A stretch of DNA of 64,000 nucleotides from Paenalkalicoccus suaedae (GTDB lineage: Bacteria; Bacillota; Bacilli; Bacillales; Salisediminibacteriaceae): NCBI RefSeq assembly GCF_006965545.2, contig NZ_CP041372.2, positions 1,798,001 to 1,862,000 of the forward strand, in the 5' to 3' direction. Position numbers and translations under genes: made by a program. Positions within the stretch are counted from its first letter, which is position 1; each line of letters starts with the position of its first letter. The notes under the pieces are model-generated. The model was not told the DNA's origin. It made no database searches and saw nothing but the letters and a program-made list of their open reading frames with translations. Positions 18,205-26,782 of this stretch are shown piece by piece.

Positions 18205-18342
18205 GGAATTCATTATCACATAGAACCAGCGAGCAAAGAGATAGTGGTGCAAACATTAGGGTTTTTTCTGACACCGGAAAGTTGCGAATTAATTGTCGGC
18301 TGTAGTGATGAAAAAGTTATTGATGATTATTTTAAAAAGTGA
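18205..18342 (+). pseudogene. C-terminal fragment of a small immunity-like gene
   Basis: A 45-codon open segment without a start (HYHIEPASKEIVVQTLGFF, ESCELIVGCSDEKVIDDYFK) begins two bases after the previous stop in another frame and ends at TGA 18340-18342, followed by a module-type terminator. It is probably the tail of a gene whose head was deleted. Confidence 0.4.
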
Positions 18343-18361
18343 AATTGATATAAATTAATAG

Positions 18362-18396
18362 ACCTTGAGCGGCATCATACCTTTCAAGGTTTTTTT
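18362..18396 (+). terminator. Terminator after the 18205 fragment
   Basis: ACCTTGA (18362-18368), TCAAGGT (18384-18390), then six or more T residues. Confidence 0.75.
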
Positions 18397-18617
18397 ATGG
18401 AGCTATCAGATTATTCTTAACTTAGTCGGTATGATTATTTTAATCAGCATACTAAGACAGGTAGAACTAGATAGTTTAATACTTAATGTACATAATGACA
18501 AACCTGTTTTCGCTATATAACACTAATTGAATCGTTAATGTACTCGAAAAATAAAGTTGTCTTAAGTGTACTTGGATGTAAATAGAAACTTTTGTAGAGT
18601 GCAAAAGTTGATTTGTA

Positions 18618-18715
18618 AATTGCTCGTACGCTGTCACTTGTTAAATTTAACTGAACGATAAATGGATAGCACTTTAGAAATTGTTTGTAATGACTATATT
18701 TAAAGAAGAATTTCC
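18618..18715 (+). repeat. Inter-module spacer, copy 3
   Basis: TTGCTCGTACGCTGTCACTTGT opens the copy. It ends TTTAAAGAAGAATTTCCTGC, after which YD homology resumes. The 18397-18617 stretch before it is AT-rich and holds nothing I recognise. Confidence 0.55.
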
Positions 18716-18960
18716 TGCTGAGACCGTCTTACGAAATACGTTAAACTATACGCATAACGAGTATGGCGGCGTATAAACGTTTACGTACTCAAGAGTGGGA
18801 CAAGCACGCTTCACCCAATATGCTTTTGGAAAATCGAATAATGCTATGGGTCCACAAGGACAACGCATGGTTTAAATGTACATTGAGTCCGGTGGAATCG
18901 AAAAAGCGTTTCTAAAATATAAATAAGAGTCGTTTAGTAATTACTATGAGTAAACTCGGT
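18711..18960 (+). pseudogene. Decayed YD-repeat fragment (module 3)
   Basis: Translation of the best frame gives YTHNEYGGV*TFTYSRVGQ, NNAMGPQGQRMV*MYIESGG and FLKYK*ESFSNYYE*, clearly the NGTRNTLTYTYNEDGD to FSTYYD section of module 0 with several stops. The RHS core and tip are gone; the sequence runs into an immunity-like frame. Confidence 0.7.
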
Positions 18961-19030
18961 AATCTTTACGGGTATAGACCGTCGAGAAATTTAATTAATT
19001 ACTTTCTAAGCAAATGAGGAGGAGTTTATT

Positions 19031-19354
19031 ATTTTAAAAATAGATCAATTTAAAAATATAGTAGAACAATGGAGAGTAGAGAAACAAACTAGAGACCATT
19101 TTTTGATTAGCTTCAATAATTATAGAGTAGAACAAGAAGAGGAGTTTCATTCTTATTTTGGAGAATTTGTGGAAACGGATTTAGAGTGTTATATAAAAAA
19201 AGTATCAATAGAATTAAGAAACTTTCCAGAATTTGATTATATTCATTTAGTCTCATACCTAAGTATTGAGTATAAAGAGCGTGTATTAGGAGAGTATAGA
19301 TTATATTTTACATTAGAAGGAGATGTGGATGATTCTGATTTTATTATGTATTAA
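19031..19354 (+). CDS. Immunity-like protein with a damaged start codon (module 3)
   Basis: The frame reads LKIDQFKNIVEQWRVEKQTR then DHFLISFNNYRVEQEEEFHS and ends FTLEGDVDDSDFIMY, about 106 residues. A perfect AGGAGGAG (19017-19024) sits 6-9 bases before ATT 19031 and TTA 19034, but no ATG/GTG/TTG is there; a TTG-to-TTA change would explain it. The first regular start in frame is TTG 19103, which would remove 24 well-formed residues. Family unknown. It may be silent or poorly translated. Confidence 0.5.
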   Translation: MLKIDQFKNIVEQWRVEKQTRDHFLISFNNYRVEQEEEFHSYFGEFVETDLECYIKKVSIELRNFPEFDYIHLVSYLSIEYKERVLGEYRLYFTLEGDVDDSDFIMY

Positions 19355-19562
19355 TTTTATAGGAAGTGAATTATCCATATTTTAAAATTAATTTAATTAT
19401 TTAGTGATACGTGTGAGCACATCATAATTGAAGCAACCGGATTAAACTCTAATAGTATTTAAAAACTTTAAAGGAATTTTTCTCTTAAGGGTTTTTCTTT
19501 AAAGTGAATTTCATTATTTAAGATCAATCAGAACAGTTTACTGCATATTTATTTTCTTTATT

Positions 19563-19655
19563 TATTGCTCGTTCTCTGTGTCACTTGTCGAATATTAAAG
19601 TATATGTATGCGGGGAAATCTATAAAAATCATATGTCAAGACTAACGATAAAGAA
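19563..19655 (+). repeat. Inter-module spacer, copy 4
   Basis: TTGCTCGTTCTCTGTGTCAC opens the copy and TCAAGACTAACGATAAAGAA closes it, close to copy 1. The preceding 19355-19562 is AT-rich with a degenerate terminator-like hairpin near 19465-19495. Confidence 0.55.
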
Positions 19656-19985
19656 GATTATTCTTTTACTAATGAACCAAGATATAGGATAACCTATAGT
19701 ATTACGAGAGGATCTTTAAGCTTCACTTAAGATCCTTCTGGGAAATTGAAAAGTGCCGAGTTTCTTACAAGGGTATCGCATGGACTATATAAACGATGAC
19801 TCCGGAAAAATAAAATAGTGTTTTCAAATATAATACAAACTCTTATAGTACATATTAGGGCAAGAACTAAGTTGGCTAGCCGTCACGTAATTTTCAAGAA
19901 TATAAGGATAGAGACGTAGTATTAGATGAGCAACTCACGTTCTTTTAAATTGGCCAGATTACCGATGGGTAAAACATCATTCTCT
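19656..19985 (+). pseudogene. Strongly decayed YD-repeat fragment (module 4)
   Basis: Nucleotide similarity to module 0 remains in order: GATCCTTCTGGGAAATTGAA, AGTGCCGAG, CGCATGGACTATAT, CCGTCACG, GATGAGCAACTCACGTTC and CAGATTACCGA. Stops and indels prevent translation. It is the oldest-looking cassette. The 19986-20340 stretch after it has no recognisable gene. Confidence 0.6.
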
Positions 19986-20357
19986 TTGGTTTGTTCTAAG
20001 TGCCTTCGATTAACTGATGATATACACGGATCCATACCCATTCAACTCTCAAAACGTATTTCTACTTGCTGAAACATCCTGGCTAATTGGAGAATGAACG
20101 GGTGGCCGAGCTAATGTAGTGTACGTAAGGCATATCTAAATTATAGCGAAGCTTATTGGATAATTTAAGAAGATAAAATCTAATGTTTAAATTGTTAATA
20201 TAATAGCCCCTCATTGTTAAAGTTCAAGAGCTTTATTATTTATAGTGCAGTGCGGACTGACAATCAGTACTTTAAGATTAGCTCAACTGAGTAAAGAGGC
20301 TTCGCATTAAAAAGTCTAATTGGATGATAAAATTACTCATAGATAGGGTGATTTGAA

Positions 20358-20690
20358 ATGTTTGTACGATTATTTGTAAATTCAAAAAATGATTCCCAAA
20401 CTCGATCAATTTTGAGGAGTTTTATAAAAAAGTTTCATCCAATTCTAAAGAGTCAAGAGATACAAAAGATTGAGGCTTACTGGAAGATAGAAAATGCTTA
20501 TGTAGTGGAAATAGACCTATCGCTTCTAGATGGGACAAGCGAGGTCGAACTAAATAAGGTTTTAATGAGTATTTCGGATAGGTGGTTAAAATTTGGGAGT
20601 CCGACAAATGAATTTCTAGCGTCTGAAACAACTGAGGGATGTAAGTATATTTTAAATGGTCTTATAATGGTAAACATTCATTTGGAATAA
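20358..20690 (+). CDS. Candidate immunity protein (module 4)
   Basis: ATG 20358 with AGGGTGA at 20343-20349 gives 110 residues: MFVRLFVNSKNDSQTRSILR, then IEAYWKIENAYVVEIDLSLL and EGCKYILNGLIMVNIHLE. The alternation of short strands and one or two helices suggests a compact alpha/beta immunity fold. No named family is recognised and no toxin tip remains before it. A good terminator follows. Confidence 0.6.
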   Translation: MFVRLFVNSKNDSQTRSILRSFIKKFHPILKSQEIQKIEAYWKIENAYVVEIDLSLLDGTSEVELNKVLMSISDRWLKFGSPTNEFLASETTEGCKYILNGLIMVNIHLE

Positions 20691-20698
20691 TGAAAAAG

Positions 20699-20733
20699 CC
20701 TTGAGAGAAAGATAGTATTCTCTTAAGGTTTTT
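20699..20733 (+). terminator. Terminator of module 4
   Basis: CCTTGAGAGAA (20699-20709) pairs with TTCTCTTAAGG (20718-20728, one G.T), followed by five T residues. It ends in the same AGGGTGG.GTG.CGAATGA sequence that follows the module-1 terminator. Confidence 0.8.
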
Positions 20734-20774
20734 ACAAAGGGTGGCGTGTCGAATGAAAGTTACTTACCAATGAT

Positions 20775-20875
20775 TATTTACTGGTGTCTGGTCACTTTTC
20801 GAATTTTGTCGAATTAATGTGTTTATAGCTTTTTAAAGTTTATTTGATAAGACTTACAAATAAAGAAGAGTATCT
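20775..20875 (+). repeat. Inter-module spacer, copy 5
   Basis: Nearly parallel to copy 1: GTCACTTTTCGAATT, ATAGCTTTTTAAAGTTTATT, TTGATAAGACTTACA and AATAAAGAAGAGTATC, running into NGTRNTLTY coding sequence. Confidence 0.65.
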
Positions 20876-22515
20876 CGCTGTTAATGGCACACGAAATACG
20901 TTAACCTATACGTATTTCAGTTGGACTTATCCGCTTTACCCACAATGCTTCTGGGAAATCGAACAGTGCCGAGGGTCCACAAGGACAACGTATGGACTAC
21001 ATGTACGATGAGTCTGGCGGCATCAAAAAAGCATTTTTAAAACTAAACGCAGAGTCGTTTAGTACGTATTATGACTATAACCCGGTTGGTCAGCCGTCGC
21101 GCATTCGTCAAGAAAATAAGCATGGCGACGTCGTGTCGGATGAGCAGCTAACGTTCGATGAGAATGGGCATATCACCGAGGTGCGGTCGTTATCAGGAGC
21201 ACGCGTCACGTACGAATACGATAACGACTACCAGCTTCGTAAAGAGACGCATCGCAACGCCGCTGGGGCGATCACGCTCGACCAGTCCTATGAGTACGAT
21301 TTCTTAGGCAACCGTCTATCGAAGACAGTTGGCGCAGCACGTACAACGTACACGTACGACAAAGCGAATCAACTGCTGCAACAAGGATCTCTCACGTACA
21401 CGCACGATCACGTTGGAAACACGACGTCACGTGGGGATACGAACTTTGTCTGTAACACGGACCGAGAGCTAACGGAAGTGAAACGTGCAGGTGCAACGAT
21501 TGCCACGTATGACTATAACCATCACGGCATGCGCACGAAGAAAGTAGCCGGTTCTCGCACCGAGCACTATTACTACACAGGGAAAGATTTGGCGTACATC
21601 ACGGATGCCCAAAACCGTATCCGCTCGAGCTTTGTCCGAGATGCCCTCGGGCAACTGATGACGTACACGGATCATACTGGAGCTTCGCCAAAAACATATC
21701 TGTATGTGCTGAACCATCGTGGCGATGTGCTGGGACTTCGTGACGAGGGTGGGGTCATGGTTGTCTCGTATACGTACGATGCATACGGGAATATCATCGG
21801 TCAAACTGGAAACGGCCTAACTGGTGATGGGCGTCTTTTACAAGAAGCGAACCCATTCCGTTATGCAAGCTACGTGTATGATGAAGAAACAAGCTTATAC
21901 TACGTGCAGATTCGTTACTACGATGCCGATACCGGACGATTCTTAACGCGCGATATTGTAGCAGATACAAACCTGTATATTTACGCCGATAACAATCCAG
22001 TCAACTTTGTGGATCCGGACGGACGCGTGCCGATTCCGTTGATTATCTTCTTAGCAAAAGCAGGATTTAAAGCTTATACGGCGTATAGCACCTATAAGGC
22101 GATTAAGAATGATCCGAGTATGAAGAATATTCTCTTAAGCATGATGCCTGGTGGAAAGATCACGCGAATGGGTGGGAAGAAGATACTGGCCTTTGCGAAA
22201 GGGGCTAAAGATGTTAAAAAGGTCACAAAAAATATATTTGGAATAGATGCCTCAAAAACAATTAAAGCTTCAGATTTAAGAAAATATGCAGAGTCGCGAG
22301 GTTCGAAAAAAACTCAAACATCTAATGGACCAGAAAAATGGGTGGATAAAAATGGTACGGCAAGAATTACTAAAAAGAGTGGCAGTAACAGGGCCCCGGG
22401 TAGTTCAGGAGCTCATGTAGAAATAAAAGATTCTAGTGGACAAAGAATTAACCCGTTAGGTAATCCGGTAACTCGGAAAAGTGCAGGTAACCATACTCCA
22501 ATAAGCCTTAAATAG
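20870..22515 (+). CDS. Displaced YD-repeat C-terminal cassette with intact tip (module 5)
   Basis: YD homology starts at about 20870, but a deletion after LTYTY shifts the frame, so the long frame begins at ATG 20992 (MDYMYDESGGIKK) without a ribosome binding site. The 507 codons are almost identical to module 0 through the RHS core and the GGKKILAFAKG boundary. They then diverge into a new tip of about 105 residues: KDVKKVTKNIFGIDASKT, KWVDKNGTARITKKSG, SSGAHVEIKDSSGQRIN, NHTPISLK. The tip pattern resembles secreted RNase-type tips but is unassigned. It has no promoter, signal or start of its own, so it is best read as a silent cassette usable by recombination. Confidence 0.75.
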
Positions 22516-22525
22516 GGGGGACAGT

Positions 22526-22990
22526 ATGAACTTAAAATGGTATTTATTTGAACATAGTTATTTGACAGGAATTAATGTTGATCCAATTAATTGTACTTTA
22601 ACGCTTCACATTGATGCTAAAATAACATATGAACATCCTAACGCAAATAGGATCAGAGACGAAGAAAGTTTCGAAAATATTACAATGGTTTTTAAAAATA
22701 TGCAATACCTCAGAATGATTAACAGTCTCAATCTTCTCACCAATCCTAATGAGGATCTTGGTAATATTGAGCAACTTCATTTAGTGAAGACAGACTTAAC
22801 TAAAAATGGTTTATCAGTTTTTGAGAGTAATAACGAAAGAATACTCTCTTTTAACCTGTCAGAAAGTGATCCAATTACCATGATTTCAACTTCCTCAAGC
22901 CTATCTTTTCTAAATTTTGTCTCTGAGTTGATAACCTTTGAAATTGGTTATGAGGAATACTATCTCTCTTTAGCTGAACGGAGAGATTAA
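22526..22990 (+). CDS. Candidate immunity protein of module 5
   Basis: ATG 22526 lies 10 bases after the module 5 stop, with a TAGGGGGG ribosome binding site at 22513-22520. The 154 residues start MNLKWYLFEHSYLTGINVDP. The N-terminal half is rich in beta-strand (CTLTLHIDAKITYEH, SFENITMVFKNMQYLRMI), followed by SNNERILSFNLSESDPI and a helical end. No transmembrane segment or known family was recognised. Tip and partner are both intact here, making this the best-preserved cassette pair after module 0. Confidence 0.65.
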   Translation: MNLKWYLFEHSYLTGINVDPINCTLTLHIDAKITYEHPNANRIRDEESFENITMVFKNMQYLRMINSLNLLTNPNEDLGNIEQLHLVKTDLTKNGLSVFESNNERILSFNLSESDPITMISTSSSLSFLNFVSELITFEIGYEEYYLSLAERRD

Positions 22991-23003
22991 AAAGTGTTAT
23001 ATG

Positions 23004-23039
23004 AAAACCTTGAGGATTATTAAATTTTCAAGGTTTTTA
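23004..23039 (+). terminator. Terminator of module 5
   Basis: AAAACCTTGA (23004-23013) pairs perfectly with TCAAGGTTTT (23028-23037), followed by T. Confidence 0.85.
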
Positions 23040-23153
23040 TAAGTCGAAAAAACATCAAATTAAACTTTCAACTATTTTATTACATTCATCTTTAGTTGAT
23101 TTTTAGGTAATTGTGCTATTTTTTTAAAAAATATTTATTAATGGGCTAATCAA

Positions 23154-24520
23154 ATGGCGACGTCGTGTCGGATGAGCAACTCACATTTGATGAGAATGGG
23201 CATATTACCGAGGTGCGCTCGTTATCAGGAGCACGCGTCACGTACGAATACGATAACGACTACCAGCTTCGTAAAGAGACGCAGCGCAACGCCGCTGGCG
23301 CCATCACGCTCGACCAATCCTATGAGTACGATTTCTTAGGCAACCGTCTTGCGAAGACCGTTGGCGCAGCTCGCACAACGTACACGTACGACAAAGCGAA
23401 TCACCTGCTTCAACAAGGATCTCTCACGTACACGCACGATCACGTTGGAAACACGACGTCACGTGGGGACACGAACTTTGTCTATAACACGGACCGAGAG
23501 TTAACAGAAGTGAAGCGCGCAGGCGCAACGATTGCGACATATGACTATAACCATCATGGCATGCGCACGAAGAAAGTAGCCGGCTCTCGCACCGAGCACT
23601 ATTACTACACAGGGAAAGATTTGGCGTACATCACGGATGGACAAAACCGCATCCGCTCAAGCTTTGTCCGAGATGCTCTTGGTCAATTGATGACGTATAC
23701 GGATCATACTGGAGCTTCGCCAAAAACATATCTGTATGTGCTGAATCATCGTGGCGATGTGCTTGGTCTTCGTGACGAGGATGGAATCATGGTTGTCACG
23801 TATACGTATGATGCGTACGGGAATATCATCGGTCAAATTGGAAACGACCTAACTGGTGATGGGCGTCTTTTACGAGAAGCGAACCCATTCCGTTATGCGA
23901 GCTACGTGTATGATGAAGAGACAAGCTTGTACTACGTGCAGACTCGTTACTACGATGCCGATATCGGACGATTCTTAACGCGCGATATCGTCGCAGATAC
24001 AAACCTGTATATTTACGCCGATAACAATCCGGTTAACTTTGTGGATCCAGATGGTCGCGTGCCGATTCCGTTGATTATCTTCTTAGCAAAAGCAGGATTT
24101 AAAGCTTATACCGCGTATAGCACCCATAAGGCGATTAAGAATGATCCTAGTATGAAGAATATTCTTTTAAGCCTCATGCCAGGTGGAAAGATCACGCACA
24201 TGGGTGGGAATAAGATACTAGGGTTTGCTAAAGGATTGAAAAATAGCAGTGTTATTATTTCTAAATCAAAATCTAAGCATATTCTAAACAGACATAGTTT
24301 CGATAATGTAAAAACTCAAATTTCTAGGGAAATAGCAAATTCGTCTAGAAAAGTAGTAGATAGCTAAATTTCGGAATGAAGCTTTTTTAATAAAAAGTGG
24401 TTTAATTATTATATAGTTAAAGGTACAAATATAGCCTATAATAAAGCTCTAGATAAAGGAGTTAATCATGTAGATTATGTTCATACTGTTTTCGGAGAAA
24501 AGATTATAGTTCCTATTTGA
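23154..24520 (+). pseudogene. Displaced YD-repeat cassette, tip broken by two stop codons (module 6)
   Basis: YD homology begins abruptly at 23154 (GDVVSDEQLTFDENG), later than in other modules and without the usual spacer. A frame of 400 codons from GTG 23165 covers YD repeats, RHS core and linker (GGNKILGFAKG), then a new tip with SKSKHILNRHSFDNVKTQI. It stops at TAA 24365 and again at TGA 24377, yet the same frame then stays open through SFFNKKWFNYYIVKGTNIAY and GVNHVDYVHTVFGEKIIVPI to TGA 24518. Two nonsense changes thus inactivate an otherwise collinear tip. The H.L.RH plus FFN..W pattern recalls EndoU-like or related nuclease tips (inference). Confidence 0.75.
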
Positions 24521-24593
24521 AATGGAAAGATTCAAACAGCGTATGGTAACTGCAAATATAAGTTATCAAATTTCGGTTTCTAGGGGGATTGAA

Positions 24594-25127
24594 ATGTTTA
24601 AGATTAATTATCGTATCGTCCTAGAAGAAAACGAAGATATATCAACTATGGATATAAAATCGTTTAATGAACAAGTTTACGATATTTATGGTCAATTTGA
24701 GATAGTTATTAATGAGTTACACGAAGGATACGTAGATGATTGTTTACCATTTGGAATCGAAATTATAACATTTTGGTTACGCCTTTTAAACCAGGCAGCC
24801 ATAGCTCTTCAAAAAAAGTCATATGTTGCTTTTTGGATACCCGAAACAGATTCTTTTTGGATAGAGATGACTTGTAAAGAAAATACGGTGTTAGTTCGAA
24901 TAGTGGAGTTGATAAAATATTCCGATGTATTAAAGTGCCATATAATTTCGGAACATCATGAAGTATTTAAAAACAAAACCGAATTTACTTCAGTAAGTAA
25001 AGAAGAAGTTATAAATGAAATTAAACGTGTAACCCAAACATTTATTAAAGATATTGAAATGATCAATGATAATCTCCTGTCTTCAGAAGTAATCAATGAG
25101 ATTATCGAACTAAATAAACAAATGTAG
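24594..25127 (+). CDS. Candidate immunity protein of module 6
   Basis: ATG 24594 with AGGGGG at 24582-24587 gives 177 residues (MFKINYRIVLEENEDISTMD); the frame is open from 24522 but that part lacks a ribosome binding site. Features are LPFGIEIITFWLRLLNQAAI, a possible interaction helix, KKSYVAFWIPETDSFWIEM, and a long acidic C-terminal helix. It is intact although the toxin before it carries two stops, as expected if immunity is kept longer than toxicity. Family not recognised. Confidence 0.65.
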   Translation: MFKINYRIVLEENEDISTMDIKSFNEQVYDIYGQFEIVINELHEGYVDDCLPFGIEIITFWLRLLNQAAIALQKKSYVAFWIPETDSFWIEMTCKENTVLVRIVELIKYSDVLKCHIISEHHEVFKNKTEFTSVSKEEVINEIKRVTQTFIKDIEMINDNLLSSEVINEIIELNKQM

Positions 25128-25234
25128 TTATTAAAGGCAATGTAAATGGTTGTAGCTATTGAATCATTTTAGCAAATGAATTGCATAAAAGTTAATGTTT
25201 AAAAACTATTACATTGACATCATTAAGATGCATG

Positions 25235-25268
25235 AACTACTTTACTGATATTAAAAAGTAGTTTTTTT
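25235..25268 (+). terminator. Terminator of module 6
   Basis: AACTACTTT (25235-25243) pairs with AAAGTAGTT (25255-25263), followed by T residues. Confidence 0.8.
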
Positions 25269-25276
25269 AAGTTTAT

Positions 25277-25310
25277 CTATGCTCATGTCTGTTACTTGTC
25301 GAATTTTACC
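25277..25310 (+). repeat. Inter-module spacer, copy 6 (partial)
   Basis: GCTCATGTCTGTTACTTGTC and GAATTTTACCTGAAAG match the spacer head. The following 25311-25510 is gene-free; its end (TTTTAAATTAAACGCAGAG at about 25495-25513) is a last scrap of YD coding sequence, so a seventh cassette once ended here. Confidence 0.5.
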
Positions 25311-25510
25311 TGAAAGAACTAATCAGCTCTGGGAAAAAATGCTACATTTTTACATCACGTTGAAGTAGTAAATAATATAGGCCTTTATACAGAGAGAAGG
25401 AGCTTTTGTTAAAGAAGAGAAGTGATTTTGTACAACTTTAAGCAATCAAAAATGTACATGACTAATTTGACATTTACAAGCTCATTCACAAGATCTTTTA
25501 AATTAAACGC

Positions 25511-25686
25511 AGAGCTGGCAGACCCGAAGAACATTCGGAGACACTCCATAGGGAAAAGAGGTTTTTGAGATCCCACAGGAGGCGTTTAGGGTAATGCGAT
25601 AGACGCAACCTGCCGACGAGGAAGCTCAAAGACCGGCCCTATGCCGAGAGTGTTCGTAGGGCTGACAGCTCGGAGAGCTGCACTAA
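25511..25686 (-). repeat. Right copy of the diverged inverted repeat bounding the toxin island
   Basis: Reverse complement matches the left copy (12068-12306) in five ordered blocks, the best being AGCTCGGAGAGCTGCACTAA at 25667-25686 (one mismatch in 20). Other blocks are CCTGCCGACGAG (25609-25620) and CAGGAGGCGTTTAGG (25576-25590). It sits at the outer edge of the island directly after a YD scrap. No ORF was recognised. Confidence 0.6.
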
Positions 25687-25769
25687 CTAGATAGCATTTC
25701 ATTAAACATATTTATTAACTATAACTATATTATGTAAACTAAACTATTCTACAAAAGGAGGTTTCCAAC

Positions 25770-26303
25770 ATGGAACAATTCCACAAACGCTTTGCATCTT
25801 GGATTTTATTTGCAATCGCTCTTATCATCTTTGCCTCATTTATTGCTTTCGTTCTACCTAACGAAGCGATGGAATCAAGTGCCGTCACTGGCTCAGACCG
25901 ATCGCCAGATGGCTCTTATCTGTATTCAAGCCAAGATCTCTATGAGATGGCAGCCAAATATGGAGAGGAAGGACGTGCTTACTATATTCGTGCTAGATTC
26001 ACTTTTGACCTAGTCTGGCCAGTTGCTTATTGGTTTTTCTTGACGACAGCGCTCGCGCTTTCCTTCAAGCGAGTTGCTATGCCAAGTAGACTTGTTCTTT
26101 TGCCGACATTCGCAGCTCTTTTTGATCTTGCCGAAAATATGGCAGCATCACTCGTCATGTATCGATATCCTGCTACGACGCCATTCATTGATTCACTGGC
26201 ACCTCTGTTTACATTTCTTAAATGGAACGCGATTTATGCAAGCTTTGCGCTTATTCCAGTCGGTATTATCTGGACGGTTGTCTCGAGAAGAAAAAAAGCG
26301 TAG
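25770..26303 (+). CDS. Conserved four-helix membrane protein of unknown function
   Basis: The 177-residue protein has hydrophobic segments near residues 9-29, 78-96, 103-124 and 143-167. An outward or loop region between the first two contains DRSPDGSYLYSSQDLYEMA. Conserved-looking stretches are FTFDLVWPVAYWFFLTT and FAALFDLAENMAASLVMYRY; similar FDL.WP / LFD..EN proteins occur widely in bacteria without a known role. The ribosome binding site AAAGGAGG is at 25756-25763. It is the first gene outside the toxin island and has normal base composition. Confidence 0.6.
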   Translation: MEQFHKRFASWILFAIALIIFASFIAFVLPNEAMESSAVTGSDRSPDGSYLYSSQDLYEMAAKYGEEGRAYYIRARFTFDLVWPVAYWFFLTTALALSFKRVAMPSRLVLLPTFAALFDLAENMAASLVMYRYPATTPFIDSLAPLFTFLKWNAIYASFALIPVGIIWTVVSRRKKA

Positions 26304-26332
26304 CATAATAGAGAGGAAATGGAGGTATCATC

Positions 26333-26782
26333 ATGGACTTAGCGATCCTACCATGTGGGAAGAAAAAAATCTGGGATGTTTCTGATGTTGGTCCTACACG
26401 AGCGGACGAAGCATATATTGGGACTCTTCACAAATTGACAAAAGAGTACGCTAGCATGTTTTGTAATGGCTACGTTATTCTGTCGGCGAAGCACGGATTT
26501 TTAGCACCGAAGGACATAGTACCAGCAAACTACGACCTCACTTTCCCTACTAATCAAGGAATCTCGCAGAAGGAGCTCGCGGCTCAGCTAAGTACCTACA
26601 CGTATGATCGGATTGTTTTGTTAACAGGTAAAAAATATATCTCAGTGGTGAAGCCTATTGTGCGTCACAAGACGGATATCGTTCGCCCGCTTGCTCCCTA
26701 TAAAGGCATTGGCTATATGTTGCAAGCATTGCAACATGCGATCGCTACAAATGAACCGCTTCATGTGAGGAGGAATCACTAA
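26333..26782 (+). CDS. DUF6884-like protein
   Basis: The 149 residues open with AILPCGKKKIWD and contain YVILSAKHGFLAPKDIVP ANYDLTF, the pattern of the DUF6884 family (Cys/Lys N-terminal motif, SAKHG.L.P core). These proteins are predicted cytoplasmic enzymes of unsettled function, thought to be related to nucleoside- or base-modifying folds. ATG 26333 follows GGAGGT. The stop overlaps the next start by one base (TAATG), so it is probably translated together with the DNA glycosylase downstream, hinting at a nucleic-acid role (inference). Confidence 0.65.
   Translation: MDLAILPCGKKKIWDVSDVGPTRADEAYIGTLHKLTKEYASMFCNGYVILSAKHGFLAPKDIVPANYDLTFPTNQGISQKELAAQLSTYTYDRIVLLTGKKYISVVKPIVRHKTDIVRPLAPYKGIGYMLQALQHAIATNEPLHVRRNH

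Noticed and set aside
21469-21804. 111-codon minus-strand open frame inside YD module 5
   Set aside because: Antisense to YD repeats, whose regular codon pattern yields long open antisense frames.
12384-25520. YD repeats considered as a CRISPR or tandem DNA repeat array
   Set aside because: The repetition is at protein-motif and gene-module level; no constant short repeat with unique spacers exists.
12031-25760. Island considered as an IS- or phage-borne element
   Set aside because: No transposase, integrase or phage structural gene lies between the inverted repeats; the recombinase at 32873 is 7 kb outside.
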